A stretch of DNA of 64,000 nt from the NCBI GenBank assembly GCA_050949255.1, contig JBMNFJ010000002.1, forward strand, positions 1 to 64,000, given 5' to 3'. Shown piece by piece: positions 18,642 to 26,804 of this stretch (the stretch's first letter is position 1; every line of letters begins with the position of its first letter). The notes under the pieces were generated by a model, which searched no databases, was not told the DNA's origin, and worked only from the letters and a program-made list of their open reading frames with translations. The position numbers and the translations under genes were made by a program. This DNA comes from UBA3941 sp002385665 (lineage in GTDB: Bacteria > Bacillota > Clostridia > Caldicoprobacterales > UBA3941).

Positions 18642-20444
18642 CTAGCTTACCTTATATTCCGGATCGTATTGCAACCTGTAGAGGTTGTAGTACAATCCCC
18701 TCTTGCTAAGCAGCTCCTGGTGGTTGCCCATCTCCCTTATCCTGCCCTTGTGAATGAGTATAATCTTGTCAGCATTCTGTATGGTGGACAGCCTGTGGGC
18801 TACTGCAATGGTAGTTCGTCCCTTCATCAGGTTGATAAGGGCGTCCTGTATCAATTCCTCGGTCTCCGTGTCAACATGGGAGGTAGCCTCGTCCATTACC
18901 AGGATCTTTGGATCCCTTATCAGGGCCCTGGCAAAGGAGATCAGCTGACGCTGTCCAACGGACAGGGTGGTACCCCCTTCGCCAATCTCATGGTCATAGG
19001 CACCGTAGAGCTTGCTTATAAATTCGTGGGCGTGTACGTGCTTGGCTGCCCTCACTACCTCTTCCCTGGATATATCCGGTTCAAAGAGCTTTATATTAGT
19101 GGCAATATCTCCGGAAAAGAGGGATACATCCTGAAGTACCAGGCCGATATTCCTCCTGAGCTTTTCCTTACCAATATCCCGGATATCCACCCCGTCTATC
19201 AGAATTTCACCCCTTTGATGCTCATAGAAGCCGCACAGCAGGTTTATAATGCTGGTCTTACCCGCTCCTGTAGCTCCTACAAAGGCGGCGGATTCCCCGG
19301 GTTTTATCTTAAAGGATATATCCTTTAAAACCCAGTTTTCGTCTATATAGGCAAACCATACATTCTTAAATTCGATCTCGCCCACCATGTTATCGTAGTC
19401 GGGAATGGTTCCCTCTATCCGTGGTTCCACTTCCTGGTCCAGTAAATTAAATACCCGCTCTGCAGAAACGATTGAGTTTTGCAGGGTATTAAACTGTTCG
19501 GTGAGCTCTCTTATAGGCCAATAGAACCTTCCGAGATAGTCGACAAACATATACAGGGTACCAAACTCCAATGCTCCTGCCAATATGCTTCTTCCGCCAT
19601 ACCATAGAAGCAGGGCCATCCCCAGAGTCTCCACCACGTCCATGAAGGGCCTGAAGATGCCAAAAACCTTGACGCTCTTCATATGGGCTTCAAAGTATTC
19701 CTTGTTAACCTTATCAAATTCCTGAGCTTTTCTATTCTGCATATTGAAGGCCTGGATAATTCCCATACCGGCTATATGCTCCGCCAGAAAAGCATTTATT
19801 TCCGCCAGCTTTGTCCTTATCCTCTGCCATACTTTCCGGGCGGTTCTCCTGAAAATAATGGTAGCAACAACTATCAAAGGCAGGACCATAAAGCTTACCA
19901 TGGTCAGCCTTGAGCTCAACCTGAACATAACTATGATGATGGCTATCATCTCCACCATACTCCTGATAAAACCAACCAATACCCCGGAAAACAATTCATT
20001 AATGGTTTCGGGATCGTTGGTAACCCTTGTTACGACCCTGCCAGCTGCCATTTTATCAAAGAAGGACAGGGGCAGATGCTGAACATGGTTGAATATTTTC
20101 TCGCGGATATTATAGATTATCTTCTTTCCCGTCAGTTCCAGCAAATAGCGTTGAAGATATCCAAGGATGAACTCAACGATAATCAGGACAAGGAACATGA
20201 TACCCAGGGTCCATATTCCCTGTCTCGCTTCCTCTACGCTCATAGTACTTTTGACGACACCGTTTATATATTTATCAATACCCACCTTGGTAAGATAAGG
20301 TCTGGCCAGGGATGCACCTGTGATAGTGAAGATCAAAAGCAGGGAAATCACAAAGTAGTGCCAATAGGGTTTGGCAAATTCCAGCATCCGCCATACCAGC
20401 TTCCTATCATAAACCCTATCCTGGTTTTTGCCTCTGTCATCCAC
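18642..20444 (-). CDS. ABC exporter half-transporter (membrane + ATPase), second subunit
   Basis: 600 residues: an N-terminal six-helix domain (about 25-310) and a C-terminal ATPase with Walker A GATGAGKTS, signature LSVGQRQL and Walker B KILVMDEATSHVD, so the catalytic Glu is present. The start is a GTG at 20444 with GGGAG 10 bases upstream. It follows the other half-transporter by 29 bases; together they form a heterodimeric exporter like YheI/YheH or LmrCD. The degenerate site of such heterodimers is normally in the partner, which here has a Walker B ending DDC. Confidence 0.9.
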   Translation of the reverse strand: MDDRGKNQDRVYDRKLVWRMLEFAKPYWHYFVISLLLIFTITGASLARPYLTKVGIDKYINGVVKSTMSVEEARQGIWTLGIMFLVLIIVEFILGYLQRYLLELTGKKIIYNIREKIFNHVQHLPLSFFDKMAAGRVVTRVTNDPETINELFSGVLVGFIRSMVEMIAIIIVMFRLSSRLTMVSFMVLPLIVVATIIFRRTARKVWQRIRTKLAEINAFLAEHIAGMGIIQAFNMQNRKAQEFDKVNKEYFEAHMKSVKVFGIFRPFMDVVETLGMALLLWYGGRSILAGALEFGTLYMFVDYLGRFYWPIRELTEQFNTLQNSIVSAERVFNLLDQEVEPRIEGTIPDYDNMVGEIEFKNVWFAYIDENWVLKDISFKIKPGESAAFVGATGAGKTSIINLLCGFYEHQRGEILIDGVDIRDIGKEKLRRNIGLVLQDVSLFSGDIATNIKLFEPDISREEVVRAAKHVHAHEFISKLYGAYDHEIGEGGTTLSVGQRQLISFARALIRDPKILVMDEATSHVDTETEELIQDALINLMKGRTTIAVAHRLSTIQNADKIILIHKGRIREMGNHQELLSKRGLYYNLYRLQYDPEYKVS

Positions 20445-20473
20445 AACAAAACATCTCCCTTCGTCTTGTCAAT

Positions 20474-22237
20474 TTAGGCAGTCTCTATCTCTTGTTCCAA
20501 CAGCTGTCTCTGATATATCCTGTTGTAGTATCCATTCAGTTCCAGGAGTTCTTCATGGGAACCCCTCTCTATGATCCGACCATCGTCAAGCACGATGATC
20601 TCATCTGCATCCTGGATGCTGGATACCCTATGGGCGATTATTATACAGGTCCTTTCCTCCATAAAGGGTTTAAGTTCATTTAGTATCTTCCGTTCCGTAT
20701 CGGTATCCACGGCGGACAAGCAGTCGTCCATGATCAGGATTTTGGGATCCCTTACAAGGGCCCTGGCAATGGATACCCTCTGCTTCTGCCCACCGGAGAG
20801 GTTTACCCCTCTTTCTCCCAGAATGGTATCATATTGGTCCGGAAGCTCCATTATGCTCTCATCGATCTGGCTGATGGAAGCCGCCCTACGGATCTCCTCC
20901 AAAGTCGGCTCTTCGGGCATAAAACCGATATTGTTCCTGATTGTGGATGAAAACAGGAAGTTATCCTGGGGTATATACCCTATGTTATCCCTAAGCCTTT
21001 TCAGTGATGTCTTGGTGATGTCTACCCCGTCGATTAACAACTGGCCCTCTTCCAGGGGATCGTAGAGCCTCAATATCAGGTTTGCGATTGTGGATTTACC
21101 GCTGCCAACCTTGCCGATTATCCCAAGGGTCTTACCGGGCTCTATGGTCAGATTTATATTTTCAAGCACATTTGGCCCTTTTTTGTCGTAGGCGAAGGTG
21201 AGGTTCCTGAACTCGATCCTGCCATGGAAGTCCTCTGCTTGTCCCGGTCCCGGATTGTCTGGAACCGTATCAACAATATCCGGCTCTTCATTGAGCAATT
21301 CCTCAATCCTCTCCTTTGAGGCCTTGGCCCTTTGGGCAAAGTTGATAATCATGCCGATGGACATAACCGGCCGAATGATGATGCCCAGATACCCGTTAAA
21401 GGCGATAAAATCTCCCAGGCTGATCTGCTTACTTATGATGAGGTTCCCCCCATAAACAAAGGCAATCAAAAAGGACAGGGACGATATCAGGTTGATAAGG
21501 GGATAGAATATTCCCTGAAGCCTGACAAGATCCATATTGATATCGAAGTTCTCCTGATTCACCTTTGCGAAATTTTCCTTCTCATAATCCTCCTGGACAA
21601 AGGCCTTTACTACCCTTATCCCGGTAATATTCTCGGTTGTCTTACGGGTCAGATCGCTGAAGGATTCCTGTACCCTGCGAAACCTTCGGTTTATCATCGG
21701 TCCAAACTTTGTCATAACCAGGACCAGGAAAGGTAGTGGCAGGAAGGAATACAGGGTCAGTCTGGGATCTACATACCTGACCATTATGAAGATACTGCTG
21801 ACCAGCAGAATAAGGGTATTGGTCATAAGATTAAATCCCCTGGACGTTATCATCCTGAGGGAGCCCAGGTCGTTGGTAGCCAATGCCATGAGTTCTCCCA
21901 CCCTGTTTCGATGGAAAAACTTCATCGACAGCTTCAGCATATGATCGAACATTACGTTCCTGACTTCATAATCGAATCGATTGCTGGCACCTGCAACTTG
22001 TAGTCTGGATAAGAAGTGCGATACAAAAGTCATTAATGAAATGAGAATTAATATAGCCCCATAATATAGGAGCTTTCTATCGTCCAGGCTCAGGGTTTCC
22101 AACCCGTCTACTATCTGACCCGTAATTTTGGGTACTAAAACCTGGAGTACATTAATCAATATAAGTAAGAACAGTCCTCTGACGTATCTCCATTTATGTT
22201 TTACCAGATATCCGAATAGATTTGCTTTGTTAACCAT
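20474..22237 (-). CDS. ABC exporter half-transporter (membrane + ATPase), first subunit
   Basis: 587 residues: six membrane helices then an ATPase domain with Walker A GKVGSGKST, intact signature LSGGQKQR, and Walker B KILIMDDCLSAVD. The residue after the Walker B aspartate is Asp rather than the catalytic Glu, which is the known signature of the degenerate site in heterodimeric exporters. GGGAGGG precedes the ATG. It is directly downstream of the MarR gene (19-base gap). It exports hydrophobic compounds, probably drugs, with the next gene product; substrate unknown. Confidence 0.91.
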   Translation of the reverse strand: MVNKANLFGYLVKHKWRYVRGLFLLILINVLQVLVPKITGQIVDGLETLSLDDRKLLYYGAILILISLMTFVSHFLSRLQVAGASNRFDYEVRNVMFDHMLKLSMKFFHRNRVGELMALATNDLGSLRMITSRGFNLMTNTLILLVSSIFIMVRYVDPRLTLYSFLPLPFLVLVMTKFGPMINRRFRRVQESFSDLTRKTTENITGIRVVKAFVQEDYEKENFAKVNQENFDINMDLVRLQGIFYPLINLISSLSFLIAFVYGGNLIISKQISLGDFIAFNGYLGIIIRPVMSIGMIINFAQRAKASKERIEELLNEEPDIVDTVPDNPGPGQAEDFHGRIEFRNLTFAYDKKGPNVLENINLTIEPGKTLGIIGKVGSGKSTIANLILRLYDPLEEGQLLIDGVDITKTSLKRLRDNIGYIPQDNFLFSSTIRNNIGFMPEEPTLEEIRRAASISQIDESIMELPDQYDTILGERGVNLSGGQKQRVSIARALVRDPKILIMDDCLSAVDTDTERKILNELKPFMEERTCIIIAHRVSSIQDADEIIVLDDGRIIERGSHEELLELNGYYNRIYQRQLLEQEIETA

Positions 22238-22256
22238 AGCTATCCCTCCCGGTCCG

Positions 22257-22679
22257 TCATCTTACTTTATCTAGAAATATGGCGACTACATCCAAGAATT
22301 TCTCCATCTCCTCCTCCGTTAATGATTGATAGAGTCCGTTTAGAAAATTATTGTGATTTTCTATGGTCTTTTGCCTTATATTGATTCCCTCCTTCGTTAG
22401 CCTGACTCTTATTACCCTGCGGTCCTTTTCATCGGATACCCTTTCGGCTATGCCTCTTTCCTCCAAGAAATCCACTACCGGCGTAACATTGCTGATTTTT
22501 CTATGTACTCGTGTACTGATTTCCGATACTGTCAAACTCTCCCCCGGCTCCAGTGCCTTCATAATTGAATATTGATTCCATGCAAACCCCAGGCTCGACA
22601 GATTACACCTGGATTTGCCTATAACCCTCCAGCTCAATTCCATCAGCTTTTTATGACATTCTATATATCTATCCTCCAT
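22257..22679 (-). CDS. MarR-family transcriptional regulator
   Basis: 140 residues with a winged helix: recognition region TVSEISTRVHRKISNVTPVVDFLEERG (about 50-76) and wing SDEKDRRVIRVRLTKEG (about 82-98), which carries the DxRxxxxxLT MarR signature. AAGGAG precedes the ATG. It is the first gene of the minus-strand operon that continues with both exporter halves. The promoter upstream holds a perfect dyad between its -35 and -10 (22796-22812), as expected for autorepression relieved by a transported compound. Confidence 0.92.
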   Translation of the reverse strand: MEDRYIECHKKLMELSWRVIGKSRCNLSSLGFAWNQYSIMKALEPGESLTVSEISTRVHRKISNVTPVVDFLEERGIAERVSDEKDRRVIRVRLTKEGINIRQKTIENHNNFLNGLYQSLTEEEMEKFLDVVAIFLDKVR

Positions 22680-22792
22680 TTCCTTCTCCTTTCATATATC
22701 ATAAGCCTGGGATCTTCAAAAATGTGATGGTCAAAACCCCCGGCTGTTCCGGTCTGATTACTTATAACCAATCATATTTATAAACCATAATA

Positions 22793-22821
22793 ATTATAAA
22801 CTATAAGTTTATTTATGGCAA
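22793..22821 (-). promoter_or_regulatory. MarR operon promoter with internal dyad operator
   Basis: On the minus strand TTGCCA (22816-22821), 17 bases, TATAAT (22793-22798). The dyad ATAAACT-ATA-AGTTTAT (22796-22812) fills most of the spacer and the upstream end of the -10. A partial second copy, ATAAACCATAA, is at 22780-22790. It is the likely MarR binding site. Confidence 0.75.
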
Positions 22822-22846
22822 TAGCTGCCCCTTTTACTCTTTCTTA

Positions 22847-22874
22847 TTGACATTAAATTCCTGAGTATTATAAT
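22847..22874 (+). promoter_or_regulatory. Plus-strand promoter, possibly for a small RNA or znuA leader
   Basis: TTGACA (22847-22852), 16-base spacer, TATAAT (22869-22874). A start near 22881 would be only 23 bases before the hairpin at 22904-22930 and about 470 bases before znuA. An inverted TGACAT/ATGTCA pair flanks the promoter (22848-22853 and 22880-22885). Confidence 0.6.
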
Positions 22875-22903
22875 TATATATGTCAGGTAAAGACTTTTCA
22901 TTG

Positions 22904-22930
22904 CAAAATCAGTAATATCTACTGATTTTG
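22904..22930 (+). other. Perfect 11-bp hairpin just downstream of a promoter
   Basis: CAAAATCAGTA and TACTGATTTTG with loop ATATC. The following bases are T-rich but broken (TGTTTAAATAG), so it may be a weak terminator or an RNA processing structure. The remaining 22680-23349 gap contains promoters, this hairpin and repeat copy E, but no gene that I can see. Confidence 0.6.
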
Positions 22931-22973
22931 TGTTTAAATAGGGAGTTTTTCGTAGCATTATGCCTTATTCTGG

Positions 22974-23161
22974 TCTGATATATATAGGTAATGGCTATTG
23001 ATCGCTCTTTAACTTTGTAAGAGTGACGTCATCGTTGAAGTTTCAAAAAATCTATTTTAGCTTTTATATAACCAACGCTTATGGTAATGTGTTTTTTGAA
23101 ACTTCTCTCCTTCCGACATCGATTTGGTGAAAACTAAGGCTTATCAATAGCTCATTACACT
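22974..23161. repeat. Dispersed inverted-repeat element, copy E, with nested insertion
   Basis: The left core is GGTAATGGCTATTGATCGC and the right arm runs from CCGACATCGATTTGG to TTATCAATAGCTCATTAC. CTATTGAT pairs with ATCAATAG. The middle contains a smaller palindromic element at 23037-23105. It lies between the MarR operon and znuA. Confidence 0.85.
23037..23105. repeat. Small palindromic element, second family, copy 1
   Basis: Perfect 14-bp terminal inverted repeats GAAGTTTCAAAAAA and TTTTTTGAAACTTC around about 41 bases. It is nested inside copy E. A relative lies in the PFOR leader at 51467-51534. Confidence 0.75.
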
Positions 23162-23205
23162 TGTTAAGCAGTAGACAACGAATACTTATTACTTCATTGT
23201 TTAGA

Positions 23206-23253
23206 AGGATGGTCAATTCTGGCAGCTTTCGAATTACTCCAGAAATCCATCCT
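23206..23253 (+). other. Two-part hairpin upstream of znuA
   Basis: Outer arms AGGATGG (23206-23212) and CCATCCT (23247-23253) enclose TTCTGG/CCAGAA. No T-run follows. It lies about 100 bases before znuA and may be part of a structured leader; role unknown. Confidence 0.4.
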
Positions 23254-23349
23254 CCCTGGTGACAGTAATATTATAGTAGATTACGTAACTTATAGCTAAA
23301 TGAATGGTTTGTAGATTGCAAACCCGAATAATGAGTAAAAGGAGATAAT

Positions 23350-24219
23350 ATGAGATCAAAATCCGTATTGATAATAACCCTAATGTTGATTATAACCTTA
23401 CTAAGCGCATGTAACCAGTCCGGACCCGAGTCCAGCGACAAGCCCACCATAGCGGTATCCATCGTGCCCCAAGCAACTTTCGTCAAGGAGGTCGCCGGTG
23501 ATCTGGTTGAGGTAATCACCATGATACCACCGGGAAGCAGCCCGGAAACCTACTCCCCATCTCCCAAACAGCTTGAATCCTTCTCCAGGGCATCAATCTA
23601 CTTTTCAATAGGTGTCCCCTCGGAAACAGCCAATATACTACCAAGGGTAACGGACCTCAATCCCGATATGAAAATTGTAGACCTTGCAAAACATGTTTCG
23701 GAAATATACCCTGATATTGAGATCGCCCCCGGTGAAAGGGATCCCCATATATGGCTTTCACCTAAAAGGGTAAAGGTTATGATAGATGTAATTACAGATG
23801 AACTATCTGCGCTGGATCCAACAAACGAGGAATTATACATTGAGAATGCGGAAAGATACAAAAAGCAGCTGGATGGTGTGGATGAAAAAATAAGGGAATC
23901 ATTAAGTGGCCTTAGCTCTAAAATGTTTATTGCTTATCACCCCGCCTTTGGCTATTTTGCCGATGACTATGGACTTCATATGATAGCCCTTGAAGAGGAG
24001 GGAAAGGAAGCCGCTCCACAAACCTTTAAGGAAATTGTCGATCTGGCAAAGGAGAATGATATAAAGGTCATTTTCTATCAGGCGGAGGTAGACAGCCGTC
24101 AATCCGAAGCCTTTGCCGAGGAAATCGGGGGTAGAACGGAGCAGATAGCCCCCCTGGCCCCGGACTATATAGAAAACCTGGAAAAGATGGCGGACACCTT
24201 TGCAAAGGTGCTGAAGTGA
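23350..24219 (+). CDS. znuA: Zinc/manganese ABC transporter substrate-binding lipoprotein
   Basis: 289 residues. A signal peptide ends in the lipobox LLSAC with Cys21. The cluster A-I metal-binding fold has candidate ligand motifs around DPHIWLSPK, IAYHPAFGYFA and FYQAEVDSRQ; the first two supply His and the last a Glu/Asp. The His-rich loop seen in many ZnuA proteins is absent, so Zn and Mn are both possible. AAAGGAG precedes the ATG. An ATPase and a permease gene follow, completing an importer. No clear Zur box was found. Confidence 0.88.
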   Translation: MRSKSVLIITLMLIITLLSACNQSGPESSDKPTIAVSIVPQATFVKEVAGDLVEVITMIPPGSSPETYSPSPKQLESFSRASIYFSIGVPSETANILPRVTDLNPDMKIVDLAKHVSEIYPDIEIAPGERDPHIWLSPKRVKVMIDVITDELSALDPTNEELYIENAERYKKQLDGVDEKIRESLSGLSSKMFIAYHPAFGYFADDYGLHMIALEEEGKEAAPQTFKEIVDLAKENDIKVIFYQAEVDSRQSEAFAEEIGGRTEQIAPLAPDYIENLEKMADTFAKVLK

Positions 24220-24230
24220 TCAGTACAGTT

Positions 24231-24254
24231 TCCGCTTATCAATGGTTCCTTGCC
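24231..24254. repeat. Fragment of dispersed repeat, copy F
   Basis: TCCGCTTATCAATGGTTCCT... resembles the right arm TCCGCTTATCAATAGCTCAT... with four mismatches. It lies between znuA and the ATPase gene. Weak remnant. Confidence 0.4.
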
Positions 24255-24287
24255 TTTTTAGGCAGAAGGGGTAAATAAGGTGATGAT

Positions 24288-25130
24288 ATGAATAGTAATA
24301 CAAAAGAAATCGGTAAAATTGGTTTGTATGAAGATGATTCTGACGCAATTGAAAACGCTATAGAAGTGGATAACCTTACGGTATACTACCAACGGGTCTG
24401 TGCTCTGTCCAATGTAAGTCTGCGGGTCAAGGACAGGGAATTCCTGGGCATTATCGGTCCCAACGGGGGAGGTAAAAGTACCCTCCTAAAAGCTATTTTG
24501 GGATTGGTTACCCCCTATTCAGGAGATATACGGATATTCGGGAAGAGCCCGAAAAAAGCTCACGGGATTATGGGCTATGTCCCCCAATTCACCAGCTTTC
24601 ACCGGGATTTTCCCATAAGTGTGGAAGAAACTGTTTTAATGGGGAGATTGTCGGGCAAGATCCCCATGTTTCATAAGTACACCAAGGAAGATATAGATAT
24701 AACCCATACCCTGATGGAAAAGCTTGAAATCTACCACCTGAGAAACAGGCAAATCGGCCAATTGTCGGGAGGCCAGTTCCAGAGAGCACTTATCGCCAGG
24801 GCCCTGACCACCAGGCCCAGGATACTCCTCTTGGACGAGCCTACCGCCAGCCTGGATACCGAGGCAAAATCCCATATATACTCTATATTGGTGGAACTAA
24901 ACCAGGACATGACCATCATCATGGTTACCCACGACATGGGAGCCATATCCACCCATGTGGAATCTCTGGCCTGCCTTAACAGGGAATTATTCTATCATGG
25001 CCGCTCTGAACTATCAGAAGATCTTATAAATGCCATCCATGGTTGTCCGGTAGATATCATAGCCCATGGGACAATTCCCCATAGAGTCTTAAGAGAACAC
25101 CATGGAAATGGAGGGACCAGTCATGATTGA
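24288..25130 (+). CDS. znuC: Zinc/manganese ABC transporter ATP-binding protein
   Basis: 280 residues. Walker A is GPNGGGKST (57-65), the signature LSGGQFQR, and Walker B ILLLDEPTASLD. An extra N-terminal stretch of about 25 residues precedes the usual start of the domain, but the ATG at 24288 has a good AAGGTGATG site. The last 8 bases overlap the permease start. It hydrolyses ATP to drive uptake through ZnuB, at the cytoplasmic face. Confidence 0.9.
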   Translation: MNSNTKEIGKIGLYEDDSDAIENAIEVDNLTVYYQRVCALSNVSLRVKDREFLGIIGPNGGGKSTLLKAILGLVTPYSGDIRIFGKSPKKAHGIMGYVPQFTSFHRDFPISVEETVLMGRLSGKIPMFHKYTKEDIDITHTLMEKLEIYHLRNRQIGQLSGGQFQRALIARALTTRPRILLLDEPTASLDTEAKSHIYSILVELNQDMTIIMVTHDMGAISTHVESLACLNRELFYHGRSELSEDLINAIHGCPVDIIAHGTIPHRVLREHHGNGGTSHD

Positions 25131-25938
25131 TACACTTATGCAGTATAAGTTTTTACAAAATGCGGTCATCAGCGCCATACTGGCCAGCATAGCCTGTGGA
25201 ATAATAGGCCCGGTCATTATAGAGAAAAGGTTGGTCATGATGAGTGGGGGCATTGCCCATACAGCATTTGGCGGGATTGGCCTTGGTTTTTTATTGGGGA
25301 TTGAGCCCATAATCGGTGCTATACTGGTCACTCTGGGTGCGGCCATGGGAGTCGTTGCCATAAAAAGAAAGACGAGCGTGAACACCGATATTCCCATCGG
25401 CATCTTCTGGGCTGCCGGAATGAGCCTTGGAATCCTCTTTATCGCCCTGAGTCCCGGTTATCCCCCGGATATGAATTCCTACTTATTTGGGGATATCCTG
25501 ATGGTCTCCAGGGACAACCTCTATATCATTCTGGTATTGGATCTCCTTATTGCCTTTACCGTAATCGCCTTGTTTCACCCAATAAAGGCCTATCTCTTCG
25601 ACGAGGAGTTCTCCACCGTCATCGGGATAAAAACCGCATTAATAGAGATTTTGCTCTTTGCCCTGATAGCCCTGACTGTAGTAGTGGTTATACATGTCAT
25701 AGGCATAATCCTCATCATGGCCCTGTTGACGGCTCCGCCCGCCATAGCCCGGATGTTTACCCATGACCTGAAAAGGGTTATGCTATATTCCATCCTGCTG
25801 GGTGCCTTCTTTACCCTGTCAGGGCTTTGGATATCATATGTCCTGAATATACCCTCCGGTGCGGCTATTGCCCTCTTTATAAGCCTGGTCTATGGTGCCG
25901 TATCCGGCATAAGGGTTTTAGCGCAAAGAAAGAGGTAG
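25123..25938 (+). CDS. znuB: Zinc/manganese ABC transporter permease
   Basis: About 271 residues from the ATG at 25123, which has GGAGGG 7 bases upstream inside the ATPase gene; an earlier in-frame ATG at 25102 lacks a site. About eight membrane segments are visible and the motif SGGIAHTAFGGIGLGFLLG is typical of the ABC-3 family. Some metal importers of this family carry an Asn or other polar residue in the helix that lines the channel, but I cannot assign the metal from this. The hairpin at 25934-25956 covers the stop. Confidence 0.9.
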   Translation: MIDTLMQYKFLQNAVISAILASIACGIIGPVIIEKRLVMMSGGIAHTAFGGIGLGFLLGIEPIIGAILVTLGAAMGVVAIKRKTSVNTDIPIGIFWAAGMSLGILFIALSPGYPPDMNSYLFGDILMVSRDNLYIILVLDLLIAFTVIALFHPIKAYLFDEEFSTVIGIKTALIEILLFALIALTVVVVIHVIGIILIMALLTAPPAIARMFTHDLKRVMLYSILLGAFFTLSGLWISYVLNIPSGAAIALFISLVYGAVSGIRVLAQRKR

Positions 25939-25956
25939 ATGAACCTGTCATCTACC
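25934..25956. terminator. Hairpin between convergent genes (znuB and nuclease)
   Basis: GGTAGATGA (25934-25942) and TCATCTACC (25948-25956), 9-bp perfect stem, 5-base loop. The T-run is poor on the plus strand and T/C-rich (TCTTTCTTT) on the minus strand. It probably serves the minus-strand gene best. Confidence 0.55.
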
Positions 25957-25968
25957 CCTTGACCTCTC

Positions 25969-26766
25969 CTACTTTTCCATTTCTATAAGGGCATATATCG
26001 GATAATGATCCGACAGATAGACGCCCTCCCTGGCCGTATCGTCAATATAGGACTTTAGGCATTTAAGGTCCGGCGTAGCAAAGATGTAATCAATTTTCCC
26101 CTTATGGTCAGGGTCAGCATAAAAACCATGGAAGGTTATATCGCTCCCTATTTGATCAGGGGTGGATAAATCCTTAAGCTTTACCCCAAAGTCCCTGAGT
26201 ATATATCCTATTTCCTCGCTGTCCGGCTCGGAATTCAGATCCCCTATCAGAAAGGTAGGCATGGACATCTTGCTGTCATACTGCTCCATAAACCCGTCCA
26301 GTATTTTCAGCTGCTGAAGCCGGATATCTGAAAACCGGTAATCCAAGTGGGTATTGAAAACTCGTATTGTCCCATTGTTTACCCGTGACCTTAAGGTTAC
26401 GGTGGTACAGATCCGGGGTAACCCGTCGTTGTTTTCAAGCTGGGACCCATATACATAGGGCTCATTGGACAGCCAGAAGGTTTCCAGGCCTATTAGCTCA
26501 AAGGAGTCCTGCCTGATGGCAATGCAGTTATCCTCCCCATTCAGGTCCTCATCCCGGCCGGTGCCTACAAGCAAATATCCGGGCAGGTTTTTTTCCAAAT
26601 AGTCCCTTACAAAGGGCAAAGCCTCCTGAAAGCCAATTATATCCGGCTGTTTATCTGTAATACTCCTGATAACCATTTCTTTTCTGTTATCCCATATGTT
26701 GATTCCATCATCGGCCAGTCCATATCTTATATTAAATGTACCTATGGTAAATTGGTGTTTCATCAT
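25969..26766 (-). CDS. Endonuclease/exonuclease/phosphatase (EEP) family protein
   Basis: 265 residues. The EEP motifs are ordered: TFNIRYG (Asn), GFQEALP (catalytic Glu near 48), NTHLDYR, GDLNSEPDS (Asp/Asn) and SDHYPI (His). There is no signal peptide, so it is cytoplasmic. AGGAG precedes the ATG. It follows a PfkB kinase gene by 38 bases and ends the minus sugar cluster. The family covers nucleases and phosphodiesterases or phosphatases; close relatives in sugar clusters are annotated only by fold. Confidence 0.85.
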   Translation of the reverse strand: MMKHQFTIGTFNIRYGLADDGINIWDNRKEMVIRSITDKQPDIIGFQEALPFVRDYLEKNLPGYLLVGTGRDEDLNGEDNCIAIRQDSFELIGLETFWLSNEPYVYGSQLENNDGLPRICTTVTLRSRVNNGTIRVFNTHLDYRFSDIRLQQLKILDGFMEQYDSKMSMPTFLIGDLNSEPDSEEIGYILRDFGVKLKDLSTPDQIGSDITFHGFYADPDHKGKIDYIFATPDLKCLKSYIDDTAREGVYLSDHYPIYALIEMEK

Positions 26767-26804
26767 AGTTTCTCCTATCCAACCTAATTATGACCTGCTT
26801 CTTA

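Noticed and set aside
18576..19328. Open frame of 250 codons on the plus strand
   Set aside because: It is antisense to the ABC exporter and yhaO genes and has no ribosome site.
23260..23290. Zur-type box (GTAAT...ATTAC) before znuA
   Set aside because: The half-sites GTAAT and ATTAC are 9 bases apart, unlike the compact Zur consensus, and short AT-rich matches are expected by chance.
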